Positions 38,883 through 50,000 of a stretch of DNA of 64,000 bases are shown one piece after another. Positions within the stretch are counted from its first letter, which is position 1; every line of letters starts with the position of its first letter. The notes under the pieces were generated by a model that was not told where the DNA came from, searched no databases, and was given only the letters and a program-made list of their open reading frames with translations. A program made the position numbers and the translations under genes. The DNA lies in NCBI RefSeq assembly GCF_030068605.1, contig NZ_JASJOU010000007.1, positions 335,706-399,705 of the forward strand. Reading direction: 5' to 3'. The DNA is from Xanthocytophaga agilis (GTDB lineage Bacteria > Bacteroidota > Bacteroidia > Cytophagales > 172606-1).

Positions 38883-39038
38883 AAACCACTGATTTTCTTA
38901 CACGTATCTTATTTAAAACCTGAAAAATAAGCTTGATATTAAACAGGCAATTTCCTTAGATTTGAAACTCTAAATACATACAATAGGTTTCACAACAAAA
39001 ATACTATCTTTTCAGATACAAAACCCCAAGGTATTTTT

Positions 39039-39560
39039 ATGAGTTACGTTTTAGAATTACTAAAGATTTTACTTCCGGCAGGTTTGGTGCTATATGCAAT
39101 GTTCCTTACCATGCAATCTTTTCTTACCAAACAATTTGAACAAAAGCTAATCGAAGTAAAAAGCAAAAATATAGATCTTGTGCTGCCGATTCGCTTACAA
39201 GCATATGAACGCATGTGTCTGTTTCTGGAACGTATTGCACCTAATAATCTGATACGGCGTGTCAATAATGCAGAATATAATGCAACCGAACTTCATAGTC
39301 TGTTACTAAGTGAGGTACGTGAGGAATTTAACCACAACCTATCTCAACAGGTGTATATGAGTGACGAAGCCTGGACGCAAATCAAAAGTGCCATGGAAGA
39401 GATTATTGTCCTTATTAATGACTCTGCGTCAAACATTCCGCCAGATGCGCGTGGAATAGAATTAGCAAAAAGGATTTTCGAACAATTGATTGAGCAAAAT
39501 GTAGATCCTACCTCCCGTGCTTTAAAGTTCATCAAAGATGAAATACGGGTAGTATTCTAA
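39039..39560 (+). CDS. Conserved hypothetical membrane-anchored helical protein
   Basis: A 173-residue protein with one N-terminal membrane helix (LLKILLPAGLVLYAMFLTM) and a helical cytoplasmic body with an amphipathic segment IDLVLPIRLQAYERMCLFLERIAP. I believe close relatives are widespread in Cytophagales but I cannot name a function. A bidirectional terminator separates it from the convergent 508-residue gene. Confidence 0.75.
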   Translation: MSYVLELLKILLPAGLVLYAMFLTMQSFLTKQFEQKLIEVKSKNIDLVLPIRLQAYERMCLFLERIAPNNLIRRVNNAEYNATELHSLLLSEVREEFNHNLSQQVYMSDEAWTQIKSAMEEIIVLINDSASNIPPDARGIELAKRIFEQLIEQNVDPTSRALKFIKDEIRVVF

Positions 39561-39573
39561 GACTTTTTAAAAT

Positions 39574-39609
39574 AAAAAATCCTGTCAGTTTGCCTGACAG
39601 GATTTTTTT
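39574..39609. terminator. Bidirectional intrinsic terminator
   Basis: ATCCTGTCAG (39579-39588) pairs with CTGACAGGAT (39594-39603), flanked by an A-run on the left and a T-run on the right, between convergent genes. Confidence 0.9.
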
Positions 39610-39626
39610 ATGAAGATATATGGCTA

Positions 39627-41153
39627 CTAACCATACTTATACCCTTTTAGTTTTTCCAATACCATATCCCACATCACTTCATAAGGTAATACTTCAAGTG
39701 CACGGTTGCCACCATAATATTCCATCATCACAGACTTCATCTCATCATATAGTTTTTCTGTAGCCTTACGAGTCTGATAAAAACGGAAGCCATCATCACG
39801 CATCTGAGTAAGAAGATTGATAAAACACTCACTTCTGAAGTTCATATCTTTCTTCGGATAGCGACGAGTATATCGTTCAATCTCATTAATGCGATCAATC
39901 AGGCTATCTATATTCATCTTTTCCAGGAAGAATAAAACCTGTATTGTCAGTATAGCCCCATTCAGACCTCGACGTTCTTTGGCAAACTCTGGCTTTTTTT
40001 CAAGGAAGTCACTCAATTGGAAACCAGTTTTTGAATTTTGAATCAAAGGTCTGATTTCTTTGATCTTCTGATACTTGTAGATGTAATGCAGATATGCCTG
40101 GAAAGTACTCCAACGTTCTTTCTTTGCTTCTGATAACGTTCTAAAAGTAGATTGACTAATTACCTCATGGAAAATTTCTGCAGCCCGAAGATAATGTTCA
40201 GTATGCATTGCCAATAACAGTTGATACTCCTTAAATGTATACTGATTAGGGTTTTTATCGGCAAATAAGTAAGCAAACTTTTGAGCATGTGCTTCTCCTG
40301 CACTGAAATCCTTCAAATGAAGATAATAATTCATCTTTTGAATTGCCAGCTCTTCCAGACGACTGGTAGGATGGAAGGCAGGAGTTTGGCTAATGAACTC
40401 TTCGAATGCATTGACAACATCTATTGCAGCTTTATAATCATCAGAAAGCTGATAGAACAGCATTTTGATTTTATAATAATATAATCGTAATCGAATACTA
40501 TCGTAAGGACGCAGATTCTCTTCCAGAGCATGATAGTATTTATCTGCCATCTTCCTTACTCTAAGTCGATTCCCCTTCGATTTTGCATATAAGGCAATAA
40601 TTTCCTGATAATATTGCTCAGCCATGTTCTCAATTCGCTGCTGCTGCTCAGTACGCTCTGCAATATCTTTGTACTCAAGAAATTCCTGATAATTGTTGCC
40701 ACTATAATGTTCACGCAAAATACGAGCACATTCCAGTACTATATCTGTCAGTTCATAATCAGCAGCCAACCGCAACGTCTTTTCAGCCATAGGTACTGCC
40801 AGACGCTTGGCGTTTGCCATTAAAAGCACTTTAATAGCATACAATTGTTTGTTACAATCATATGATATGCGTTGAAACTCACTGGATTTTTCTCCATCAT
40901 AATCCAGGAAGAAGAGTGTGTTAAGAAGTTTTTGCCGAAGGCGTGTTTTTAAAATAAGATACTTTTTCTCAGATGGCAAACAATCATAAATGTCTTTTGC
41001 GGCATCTAAATCGTTGTCATATTTACGAGAGTGAATACCTTCAAATAAGCGAAAATAATTACTTGTCTTATTTCGATTACTCTCGTCGAAAAGTTCAACT
41101 TTTTTAATCCGTTTCTGGGTAATTAAAGAGATGAGTTCACGCAACGAATCCAT
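39627..41153 (-). CDS. Large helical repeat protein of unknown function
   Basis: A 508-residue soluble protein, nearly all helical, rich in Tyr, Arg and Leu, with a TPR- or HEAT-like helical-pair rhythm (YYQEIIALYAKSKGN; YKIKMLFYQLSDDYKAAIDVVNAFEEF; AAEIFHEVISQS). No catalytic motif, signal or membrane helix is visible. I do not recognise a named family; such proteins are commonly conserved in Bacteroidota. A -7-like box (TAGTTTTG, minus strand, 41198-41205) lies 45 bases upstream of the ATG, without a well-placed -33 TTG. Confidence 0.75.
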   Translation of the reverse strand: MDSLRELISLITQKRIKKVELFDESNRNKTSNYFRLFEGIHSRKYDNDLDAAKDIYDCLPSEKKYLILKTRLRQKLLNTLFFLDYDGEKSSEFQRISYDCNKQLYAIKVLLMANAKRLAVPMAEKTLRLAADYELTDIVLECARILREHYSGNNYQEFLEYKDIAERTEQQQRIENMAEQYYQEIIALYAKSKGNRLRVRKMADKYYHALEENLRPYDSIRLRLYYYKIKMLFYQLSDDYKAAIDVVNAFEEFISQTPAFHPTSRLEELAIQKMNYYLHLKDFSAGEAHAQKFAYLFADKNPNQYTFKEYQLLLAMHTEHYLRAAEIFHEVISQSTFRTLSEAKKERWSTFQAYLHYIYKYQKIKEIRPLIQNSKTGFQLSDFLEKKPEFAKERRGLNGAILTIQVLFFLEKMNIDSLIDRINEIERYTRRYPKKDMNFRSECFINLLTQMRDDGFRFYQTRKATEKLYDEMKSVMMEYYGGNRALEVLPYEVMWDMVLEKLKGYKYG

Positions 41154-41626
41154 AGTAACAAGGGGGGTTGAAAAGATTGCTCTGGAAGATTTTTTTACAA
41201 AACTAACAATTACAATTGTACCTGGTGTTTTTTTTCTACAATACTAAGGAAATATTCGGTAAAGTCATGCATTTAGCAGATTAACTTATTACTTATTAGT
41301 ATAGTACTATTTTGTTTAGAACCATTCCACGTATCCTTTTGTCTTCGCACACAACTTAAACAACTTATTTACAGATATTTTATATAACAGGTAGGGAAGG
41401 GCTCTCATTACAGGCAGGAAAAACTGTGGAAATCTTGTAAATATGCTTGTAGCATCAGCATCTTTCCGTATATCAATTTTACGGCAGCTAATCTTTTAGA
41501 AACTATCAGAATCGGTCCACTCTTTCCGGATTAACCCAATTTTTTGACTTAATCCGGAAAGAGAATACTTTTACATATTTAGCAGCATAAAGTTCTCAGA
41601 CAAAATGTAGTCATGACTACATTTCA
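41154..41626. other. 473-base gene-free interval
   Basis: AT-rich DNA between two minus-strand genes. It contains the likely promoter of the 508-residue gene at its left and the inverted repeat at 41520-41563 at its right. No open frame of convincing quality and no tRNA-like fold was seen. Confidence 0.6.
41520..41563 (-). repeat. 15-bp perfect inverted repeat past the esterase gene
   Basis: CTCTTTCCGGATTAA (41520-41534) and TTAATCCGGAAAGAG (41549-41563) are exact complements around a 14-base loop rich in T. It lies 64 bases past the esterase stop. No T-tract follows on the minus strand, so it may be a protected 3' RNA end or a protein-binding site. Confidence 0.65.
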
Positions 41627-43582
41627 CTAATGAAACTTCTCATTAGTAGTAATAGATGTCCATGTATCAGTACGGAAAGGAGAAGCAGGAAGGCCTTCTG
41701 TATTAAAAAGATTTGCTTCACTAGGCGCATCAGTCCATGCGTATCGGACAGAAACGGGCACAGCATCTTTGGGATGGTAAACAACAACCTGATTACCTAT
41801 TATTTCAGCCTTGGCATAATAAAATACATTATCTTCACCAGCTATCTCAAATCCTTTCAGATACCCATATTTATCTTTTGCTACCAAGCCCTTATCCGCA
41901 AACTGAAATGATAGGATAGCTTTACCTTTTTCATATTTTACAGAGGTATACATAGGGCCACTATATGTTATATCTTTCTGATAGGCTATTTTCAAAGCGC
42001 TGGCAGCTAACCGCTTTCCTACATCCTGCTTATTAGTGGGATGGATGTCTGCAGGATTTCCAATATCAGTAGTTACTACCATCCCTGTTTGTGGAAGTTG
42101 TAGAGTCATTGTTTGTGCTTCGCGGAGTTCAGCCCAGTTACTCCCCTGGTTACTGCTTTGCGTACTGCCATAACTTGATAACTGCACAAATAAGAAAGGA
42201 AACGTATTACCCCACCGTTGTCTCCAGTCGTTAATCAGTAGTGGAAATGTTTTCCGGTATTGATAGGCCCGTCCGGCATTTGCCTCTCCCTGGTACCAGA
42301 TTACACCCTCAAATGCGTAGGGGATCAGCGGATGGACCATAGCATTATATATAATTGTCCCCATGTTATTCTGCAAATGAGCAAACTCATATTTATCAGC
42401 AATAGCTGGCATATTTTTCCAGGAACCGTTCAAGTTGATACGTTCGGTCTCAGTTTGTACATAAAAATCTTCGGGGGCACCATGTAAGCCCATTCCGAAC
42501 CAACTGGGTTCTTTTGTAACACCAAACTTTAACAACAATGTATTTTTTCCTGCTGTCCAGGTATGAGCAGGGACCTCGATTTTCCGTCTTCCTTTTAATG
42601 CCCCTTCCCAGATCAATTTACCATTGAGGTATACTTGTCCAGGACTATCATTCTGACCAAAGCCTAATGTAGAAGTCTGATCTGCGATAGAAGCAGGAAT
42701 GGTAATTGTCTTTTCTGCATACCCATTACCTCTATAAGCCCAGAATCCCTGCCAATCCCAAGATCCTGGTGCAGATCCATCTCTCCATCTTGAGAAATCA
42801 TAATCTGGCTGAGTATATTTTCTTTCATCTTCACTGGTCAAAACCACATCTTCCTTACCAAAAGCATTTCTTTTAAGTTGTTTGTCCAGAGAAGTATTTG
42901 CACCTTCCCAGCTTTGTGGCATTGTTGTCGCATAGTCTTTCAACACATCAGACAACAGCATTGCATCCTTACTAATCCACCCTTCCACTTGTGAGCCTCC
43001 CCAAGACGTATTAATTAATCCAACAGGTACATTTAGTTTCTGATAGAGACTTCTTGCAAAGAAGTATCCAACAGCAGTAAAATCTCCCACTGTTTCAGGA
43101 GAGCAAACTTTCCATTCCCCCTCTTTCAAATCTGCTTCAGGGTTTAAACTAAGACTATTAGCAACTTTAAAATGCCGTATTTGTGGAAATGTAGCAGATT
43201 GCTTTTCATTATCTGCGTTGTCAGATCTGTTTACTGGCCATTCCATATTAGATTGTCCAGAACAAATCCAAACCTCACCTATTAAAACATCGTTTAGTGT
43301 TATTTTACCTGACTTAGCACTGATTAACAATTGAAAAGGCCCCCCTGCTTGCATAGCAGCAAACTTTACCATCCATTTTCCATCAGATCCAGCCTGTATT
43401 GTTTTTGTTTGTCCCCCAAGCTTAACGGTAACCTTCTCTTTGGAAGATGCCCATCCCCAAACGGGAATCTCCTTATTCCGTTGAAGAACCATATGGTCTC
43501 CAAAAATATGAGCAACCCGTACCTGAGCATGAGAGATACTTGCTGTCAGCAATACCCATACAATCACTGAAAAATATTTCAT
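41627..43582 (-). CDS. Sialate O-acetylesterase-like SGNH esterase
   Basis: A 651-residue secreted enzyme with signal peptide (cleavage near SISHA) and the SASA-family SGNH features: catalytic Ser in WICSGQSNMEWPV, VIWYQGEANAG, and DIHPTNKQDVGKRLA with the Asp-x-His pair. A beta-sandwich insertion (about residues 270-380, with WAYRGNGYAEKTITIP) splits the catalytic region as in other Bacteroidota members. It removes O-acetyl groups from sialic acid or acetylated plant polysaccharides. The SusC/SusD pair is 2 kb away but separated by unrelated genes, so a functional link is only possible. Confidence 0.92.
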   Translation of the reverse strand: MKYFSVIVWVLLTASISHAQVRVAHIFGDHMVLQRNKEIPVWGWASSKEKVTVKLGGQTKTIQAGSDGKWMVKFAAMQAGGPFQLLISAKSGKITLNDVLIGEVWICSGQSNMEWPVNRSDNADNEKQSATFPQIRHFKVANSLSLNPEADLKEGEWKVCSPETVGDFTAVGYFFARSLYQKLNVPVGLINTSWGGSQVEGWISKDAMLLSDVLKDYATTMPQSWEGANTSLDKQLKRNAFGKEDVVLTSEDERKYTQPDYDFSRWRDGSAPGSWDWQGFWAYRGNGYAEKTITIPASIADQTSTLGFGQNDSPGQVYLNGKLIWEGALKGRRKIEVPAHTWTAGKNTLLLKFGVTKEPSWFGMGLHGAPEDFYVQTETERINLNGSWKNMPAIADKYEFAHLQNNMGTIIYNAMVHPLIPYAFEGVIWYQGEANAGRAYQYRKTFPLLINDWRQRWGNTFPFLFVQLSSYGSTQSSNQGSNWAELREAQTMTLQLPQTGMVVTTDIGNPADIHPTNKQDVGKRLAASALKIAYQKDITYSGPMYTSVKYEKGKAILSFQFADKGLVAKDKYGYLKGFEIAGEDNVFYYAKAEIIGNQVVVYHPKDAVPVSVRYAWTDAPSEANLFNTEGLPASPFRTDTWTSITTNEKFH

Positions 43583-43839
43583 GTCATTAAAAATAGATGT
43601 GGTCTGAAATTTTAATGTAATTTACTAGATAAGTTATACATATAACTTAAATTCAAAATAAATGGATAATTTTAATGGAACGAAATTTGTCATAATTTCT
43701 ACCTGTTCTACTGTATAGATACCAGACAGTAACACCTACTAAATTAAAATAGTACACCTAATAGCCAATTACATGAGATAAACAGGTTACATTTTGTATT
43801 ATTTATCATTAATAACGTATTACAACCAGATCCTGAATT

Positions 43840-44271
43840 ATGCAAACATCCTCATCCGATTCACTGATTTATCGCATCTTACAATCTGTATTCTTTAAAC
43901 GTTCTCAGCGTCGGGCCAGCCGTTTATTGCGTAATAGTGCTGGATTATGGGATTTGTTGAAAAACGTTTCTGTAAAAAGTGGCAGTTTGACAGATAATAC
44001 GTTTGTGTCTAATCTGCAAACACTAAGCCGGATGATCCGGGCTTATGTAAAAGGAGACTACAAAGTTATTCCCTGGACTACATTGGTAAAAATTGTGGCA
44101 GCGCTGGTCTATTTTGTTTCTCCGCTTGATTTCATTCCCGACTTATTGCCTGTTTTGGGATTTTCAGATGACATTGCAATCGTCCTATGGGTTTTGTCGT
44201 CATGCACTGAAGAGATCAAACGTTTTCAGGAATGGGAAGCAGCCCAGGCTATTTCTGTTTCAGATAACTAA
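43840..44271 (+). CDS. YkvA-family (DUF1232) membrane protein
   Basis: A 143-residue protein with the DUF1232 core ALVYFVSPLDFIPDLLPVLGFSDDIAIVLWVL, where SPxDFIPDxxP is the family signature. Upstream is a basic helical region. Function is unknown; it is an integral or membrane-associated protein. It is monocistronic and followed by a terminator. Confidence 0.88.
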   Translation: MQTSSSDSLIYRILQSVFFKRSQRRASRLLRNSAGLWDLLKNVSVKSGSLTDNTFVSNLQTLSRMIRAYVKGDYKVIPWTTLVKIVAALVYFVSPLDFIPDLLPVLGFSDDIAIVLWVLSSCTEEIKRFQEWEAAQAISVSDN

Positions 44272-44302
44272 TCTGATAATCATACAAATCTATTTTGTAA
44301 AT

Positions 44303-44350
44303 AAAGCTCTATGCTGGATAAAACCTATTTAGCATAGAGCTTTGTTTTTT
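44303..44350 (+). terminator. Intrinsic terminator after the YkvA-like gene
   Basis: AAAGCTCTATGCT (44303-44315) pairs with AGCATAGAGCTTT (44331-44343), followed by GTTTTTT. Confidence 0.85.
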
Positions 44351-44493
44351 ACCTGTCGCTAGAGTAGATACGTATTATCTTTATCATTTTTTCAATACCT
44401 TTAAGATTCCTTATAGACTTCATAACCAAGCATATCTATCATGTTTACCTGCTTGATTATAAGAATACCAATAGCCTATAGAACCTACATCCT

Positions 44494-44907
44494 ATGAAAC
44501 TCTTCTTGATGGTTAGCCTCTTGCTTTCCTTTTATTTTCCAACACGGGATTTGGACCCTCAACTTGTTGGTGTCTGGATTTATACTATCAATGCTAGTAG
44601 TGGCTCTGGTAAAACATTTATAGACAAGGTTACCCGCGTCAAATGGGTCCTTCATGAAAATGGTACATTTGAAAGAGGTGCAAGTTTGGGAAAAAGTGTA
44701 AGCAGAGAAGCCGCAAAAGTGAGCAATGAATGGTCAGCACCTACAGAAAGAGGGACGTGGTATAGTAAGGAAGGCAAGATATACATTACTTCCATAAACG
44801 GACAGAATCTTCCGGAAGACCAACAGTTGTCAGGATCATACTACATTGAGGGCAATACGATGGTTTTTACAGGTTCGGATGGAAAAAAGGCAATCTGGCA
44901 TCGGTAA
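44494..44907 (+). CDS. Secreted hypothetical protein, lipocalin-like
   Basis: A 137-residue protein with an N-terminal signal peptide (MKLFLMVSLLLSFYF) and a beta-rich body (LVGVWIYTINASSGSG; VTRVKWVLHENGTFERG; RGTWYSKEGKIYITSING; SGSYYIEGNTMVFTG), resembling lipocalin-like domains found in Bacteroidota. No name can be given. Its stop is one base from that of the convergent gene. Confidence 0.65.
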   Translation: MKLFLMVSLLLSFYFPTRDLDPQLVGVWIYTINASSGSGKTFIDKVTRVKWVLHENGTFERGASLGKSVSREAAKVSNEWSAPTERGTWYSKEGKIYITSINGQNLPEDQQLSGSYYIEGNTMVFTGSDGKKAIWHR

Positions 44908-44908
44908 C

Positions 44909-45439
44909 TTACTCCCAATAATTAGCATAGCGATATTCCATTTCCAGTGACTCTTTTAACAAATTCAAAAACGATTCTGTAGGCTTTAAATAGATGCCTA
45001 ACTGCAAAAATTGTCTACCAAATGCAACATAATTTTCAAAATCGAGTTCATAGATAGGAATATTCTGCCGAAAGCGAGGCTCTTGCCAGATCGCATCAGG
45101 ATTTTCCCGTAAATCCAAAATCAATTCTCTTGCCATATCCAGATCTCCTATCTCTTTTCCATAAGGAGACTTTACAGTTGTGAGATTCTGAAAATCACTT
45201 CCAATCTGCAACTTAGGCTGTTCATAAATTTCCAGCCAGGCCGGAATATGATAGTATTCAATTCCTTCAAAAGTCCCTTCCAATAGCTCACGGAACAATC
45301 GCCCAAGAATAAAACCTGAACTACTATTTTCACTAGGCTCCCAGAAACCGATTCTAATCAGTCGTTCCTTAAATAAATCGTTATCCTCAGTTACAAACCA
45401 GGGATCTGAAGGAAATAGTGTCAGTCGTCTTTCTGTCAT
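44909..45439 (-). CDS. Hypothetical protein, 176 residues
   Basis: I do not recognise this family. The protein is acidic with many aromatics (YYHIPAWLEIYEQPKLQIG; YELDFENYVAFGRQFLQLGIYL) and has no signal or membrane helix. The repeated mention of length-conserved W, Y and E residues resembles immunity-type or SMI1/SUKH-type proteins in style only; I would not assign that. The frame reaches a TTG at 45448, but the ATG at 45439 (MTERRLTLFP) is a better start. Confidence 0.6.
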   Translation of the reverse strand: MTERRLTLFPSDPWFVTEDNDLFKERLIRIGFWEPSENSSSGFILGRLFRELLEGTFEGIEYYHIPAWLEIYEQPKLQIGSDFQNLTTVKSPYGKEIGDLDMARELILDLRENPDAIWQEPRFRQNIPIYELDFENYVAFGRQFLQLGIYLKPTESFLNLLKESLEMEYRYANYWE

Positions 45440-45510
45440 GGAAGGCAAGAAAAGAAAAATCTTCCGGATAGTAAAATACTCAAACAGTAAAACGGTTTTC
45501 TATTCATCAA

Positions 45511-45546
45511 AATAAAACAAGACATACTCAGTGAATATGTCTTGTT
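45511..45546 (-). terminator. Hairpin terminator after the susC/susD pair
   Basis: AACAAGACATA (45516-45526) pairs with TATGTCTTGTT (45536-45546), followed on the minus strand by TTTATTTTGATG. It is 64 bases past the SusD-like stop. Confidence 0.65.
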
Positions 45547-45609
45547 CCAAACACCTATGAGATAAATTAATAAAGAAACTTAAACTCACTTGCATTTTCC
45601 CTTGTGTCT

Positions 45610-47073
45610 TTATTGAAAAATAGGCAGCGTCTGATATTGGTCAGCCACCCCATTACCCGCTTTGGGTACATTGGGGTTTGTATTGATTTCAGTCTGAGGA
45701 TAAATGTATCGCTGTGGCAAACTACCTGTTGGCGTTGTCACAATAGGCTGAATATTTAATTGCACAACAGGAGTAGCTTTAGCCAGTCGTCTAACATCAT
45801 TGTATACTTCATACTGGGCCAGCATAACAATGTATTTCTGAGCGATGATCTCATATAATAAACCACTCTGCTGATCCCGTCCACTAGAGACAGGATTGGC
45901 CAGGCCTCCCGGAGCAAAATCCGATAAGACATAATTCTCATATTTCAAACCCATTGTGACATAGGTCCCAGGAATACTATTTCCGTTAATATATCCAGTA
46001 GCCAGTACCTCCCGAACATTATTCAGAGCAGTTACTGCATCTGATAGTTGATTCTGACGAGCCAATGCTTCTGCCAGAATCAGCTGTGTTTCGAAATAAC
46101 TTAAAATTGGCTGCCTGGAATCAACCTTAAAAAATCCATCTTCCGTATTGGGGTCCAACGCACCTGTGCCTGTAATACCAACCTTAAAAAAATGATTATA
46201 TAGAGCAGTCTCATTTGTTTTTGCATTGGCATGTGCTTTTAAGAATCCAGGTAAAAATGCAGGCGGATCAAATCCTGTATCTCCAGGACGGTTATTGACA
46301 AAGAAATCATAATTCAGATTCTGATCTATACCCTGGCTTTCTCCATGCGGGATCAACGCATCTTCTCCCACACTGGAAATCCCCAGATTAGCATTTTCTA
46401 CAGCTTTGGCATAATCGCCTAAATGAAGATGCAAGCGAGCCTTCAGAGAATAAGCTGCTTTTTTCCAAAGTCCAGGATCTCCACCATAGATAAAATCCTG
46501 TCCGGCAAAGTCTAGTCCACTGGAAGCCGACAAATTTTCAATAGCTTTATCTAGTGTAGCAAGCAGTTCTGTGTATACCTCTTCCTGAGAATCAAAGACA
46601 GGTGTGGGATAGGCAACAAGATCAAAAGCCTCAGAGTAAGGCACATCTCCCCAAAAAGCCGTTGCCTTTGCAATGAGCAGTGCTTCTGCTACCTGTCCAA
46701 CTCCTTTTGTCCATTTATCACCTAATGCATCCGCTTTAGTTTGTATAAGGCGTGCCTGCGCAGCTATCGGATATAGGTTTCCCCAGTCAAATGTGCCAGA
46801 AGATACCTGATACTGAGCCAATCCCAGGTGCTGTCGACTCAATCCTGTTAACTGTCCAGCCCACATGTAGGAAATTCGTACATCTGTATCTTCATGAAGT
46901 TCACTTATCCCTACCAATGTACCAGAAAGTAGCGTTTGCACCTCCACGTCAGAAACAGCATTGGGATTGCTCTTGATACGAGGGTCATTAAATAAATCTT
47001 TACAAGATGAAAGTCCGATAAGCAGAGAGACAGAAAGGAATAATTTAGAAGTATATATCTTTTTCATAAGCAT
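45610..47073 (-). CDS. SusD/RagB-family outer membrane lipoprotein (SusD-like_2 group)
   Basis: A 487-residue lipoprotein with a type II signal (LLIGLSSC lipobox), then the SusD superhelical pattern (YMWAGQLTGLSRQHLGLAQYQ; WKKAAYSLKARLHLHLGDYAKAVENANLGIS, the TPR-like core). It matches the SusD-like_2 group. It would cap the partner SusC transporter at the outer surface and bind its ligand. The start lies three bases after the susC-like stop; an ATG two codons later (47067, MKKIYTSKLFL) is an equally good start. Confidence 0.9.
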   Translation of the reverse strand: MLMKKIYTSKLFLSVSLLIGLSSCKDLFNDPRIKSNPNAVSDVEVQTLLSGTLVGISELHEDTDVRISYMWAGQLTGLSRQHLGLAQYQVSSGTFDWGNLYPIAAQARLIQTKADALGDKWTKGVGQVAEALLIAKATAFWGDVPYSEAFDLVAYPTPVFDSQEEVYTELLATLDKAIENLSASSGLDFAGQDFIYGGDPGLWKKAAYSLKARLHLHLGDYAKAVENANLGISSVGEDALIPHGESQGIDQNLNYDFFVNNRPGDTGFDPPAFLPGFLKAHANAKTNETALYNHFFKVGITGTGALDPNTEDGFFKVDSRQPILSYFETQLILAEALARQNQLSDAVTALNNVREVLATGYINGNSIPGTYVTMGLKYENYVLSDFAPGGLANPVSSGRDQQSGLLYEIIAQKYIVMLAQYEVYNDVRRLAKATPVVQLNIQPIVTTPTGSLPQRYIYPQTEINTNPNVPKAGNGVADQYQTLPIFQ

Positions 47074-47076
47074 CTT

Positions 47077-50000
47077 TTAGTAGTTGATTTTTACAGAGAA
47101 TAAGAATGAACGGGTATTGGGATTACTGAACCAGTCTTCACCACGAACGATACCCGCACCTGTAATATTAATTTCAGGATCAACCCCTGTAAACGGTGTC
47201 CAGAGAAGCAGATTACGACCTGTCAGACTAAAATCAATAGAAGATAGCTTGGTAGCTTTGCGAAATCCTTCGCTATGCAAACTATAATTCAGTGATACCT
47301 CTCGTAATCTAACAACAGAGGCATCCTCTATAAATTGTTTGGCAGAAGCCGAAGTAAAGGATGTCCCTCTATCCTGAAACCAGGCTTGTGTTAAAGCTAC
47401 CGGACCTCCACCAAAGTCTTTAATAGCCCCTCTGAAAGGTGTTCCAGCGGTTATGATTTTTCCATCCACTGTTTTCAGATCCACATCAGACACTACTTCA
47501 TGTCCATTATCAGCATGAGTACCAAAGGTATACAATGCCCCACGAGTACCATTGTAAAACTGATTACCATGCACAGCATCAAACAATACCGCTAAAGAAA
47601 GTCCCTTATAGGTAAATGTATTGGTTAAACCTCCTCTCCATTTCGGATTAGGGTTTCCGATAACTTCACTCTCAGTACCACCTTGCACAAACCCGTTGGC
47701 ATCCAGAATGTATTTACCTTTGTCATCATGAAGAAAGTCTGTTCCGTAAAACACGCCAAAGGGTTGCCCTGGAATTAAAGAAGACCCCCCATAGCTACCA
47801 GGCAAAGAATACACAGTCAATCCAGCAAGAGAAACTATCTTATTCCGGTTTTGAGAATAATTGGCAGCTATAGACCAGCTAAAATCTCCCTTATGAATGA
47901 TGTCACCCCCGAGCTCGATTTCAATACCTTTATTGGAAAGAGTAGCTGCATTTTTCGAAGTATTTGTAAATCCGGTTTCTGATGGAGTATCTATATCCAG
48001 AATAACATCTTTGGTATGATTGGAATAATAAGTTACTGACAAGTTGATGCGATCATTAAAGAAGCGGAGGTCAGTTCCTATTTCAGTCTCGGTCTTACGT
48101 TCAGGTTTTAAAAACTCATTTCCGGCTGTATTATCTCTTGTAAATCCACCACCATACAATGAACTTTTAGATTGTAGACTACTGGCATATGAATCACTAT
48201 ATGAAGCAGGAGAGAAAGTAGTAAAGTTTTTATAAGGTTGAGGTTGAATACCTACCTGTCCCCAGTTTACACGAAGTTTACCAAAACTCAGTACTGGATT
48301 TTCGTGTAATGCAGCTATTTTCGTAAACTGCCAGGCTAAAGCCGCAGATGGGAAAAAGAAACTACTGTTTGCTTTAGCACCAAAGGTTGAGGCACTTTCA
48401 CTACGTCCTGTCAGTGTTAAAAAGAATTGATCGTATCCTTGTAACTCTGCCTGTGCATAATAGGCATAGGTACGCATTAGTGAAGTATAATTGGAAGCTT
48501 GCAGATTTGTATTTTGGGCGTTTGTCAGAATATCAGGAGCACTGGGTACAATAAAATCGGTAATCTGACTATACAACCAGCTTCTCAACCGACTATTATA
48601 GTTTACTCCTACCAATAAGGTAGCATCGAAACCTGTACCAAGCTTTTTTGTAGCTCGGGCAAATAAATCTGTGTTAAACTGTTTTTCGGTAATAATATAC
48701 TTGGAAAGGAAACCCGAGTTAAATGAAGCAGAATAGATTGGGAATCGTTCTATCCGATCATCAACAAAATTATCAACTCCTGCCCTTCCTGTGATGTTCA
48801 GCCAGTTTACAGGATCTATACCTATTTCAACACTACCCATGATACGGTCTACATTGGTAGTATTTTTATTATTGTTAATATTCCATAAAGGGTTGGAGTA
48901 ACGAGGGTTAGTAGACGCCCCCAAAGGATTTCGATAGGAAACATGCCGATTCGGATAGGTTGTTCCAGAGGCATCAGTATAAGTACCCACGTATTCAGAG
49001 TTATCAAAATCAGGAGATGTTCGCAGCCCACCCAGCAAAATTCCATCCAGGTTATCACCTTGTTGAATACGGGTAGATTTACTATTTGTATATCCCACAC
49101 TGGAAGATGCTCGTAACCAATCAGTAAATTGACTGGAAACATTTACTCTGGCAGTATTACGCTTATAATCACTAAAGCTTTTCACTACACCCTGCTGATT
49201 CAGGTTGCCATAACTAACAGAATAATTCGTTTTGGCATTTCCTCCTGTAATACTTAGTGTATTATCAAAGAAATATCCTGTTCTGAAAGGGTCTTTTGTA
49301 TGATCATAGGTTTGTGTTGAATTCTTTCCTCCATGTGGATTGCTAGTATTTCCTGAAGCAATAGCATATCGTTTTGTGCCATCTGCAAAGGTCACATAGC
49401 CACCATATCCTGCAGCTGCTGGATCTGTAATATAGGTATCTTCACCACCTGTACGATCGGCAATTTTATCCCCCCATGAAGTCCGATCACCCTGATTATA
49501 AAATCCATTGTTGCCTTGTCCATAAGTTCGTTGAAGTTTGTGGATCTTATTCACTTCGTCAATTGAAACTGTAGACTTCAGGGATATATTTACTCTGCCT
49601 CCTGTATCTTTTCCCTTTTTAGTTGTAATAATGACTACTCCATTGGCAGCTCTGGTCCCCCATAAGGCAGCAGCAGAGGCCCCCTTTAATACTTCAACAG
49701 ATTCAATGTCTTCCGGATTGATGTCGCTGATACGTGATTGTTGTACTATAGCATTGCCAGCGGCAGCAGTGTTATCAAAAGAATTGCTGACAGGGATACC
49801 ATCTACAATGAACAAAGGTTGAGCACTACCATTGATTGTATTTTGCCCTCGTATCTGAATATAAGCGCCTGCCCCCGGATCACCTCCGTTTCGGGTGATC
49901 AATACCCCTGAGGCTTTGCCGCTTAAGCCAGTCAATAAGCTTGTTTCACCAGACTTGGCAATAGCAGGACCTTTTACTGTACTAACAGAAGAAGCAAATT

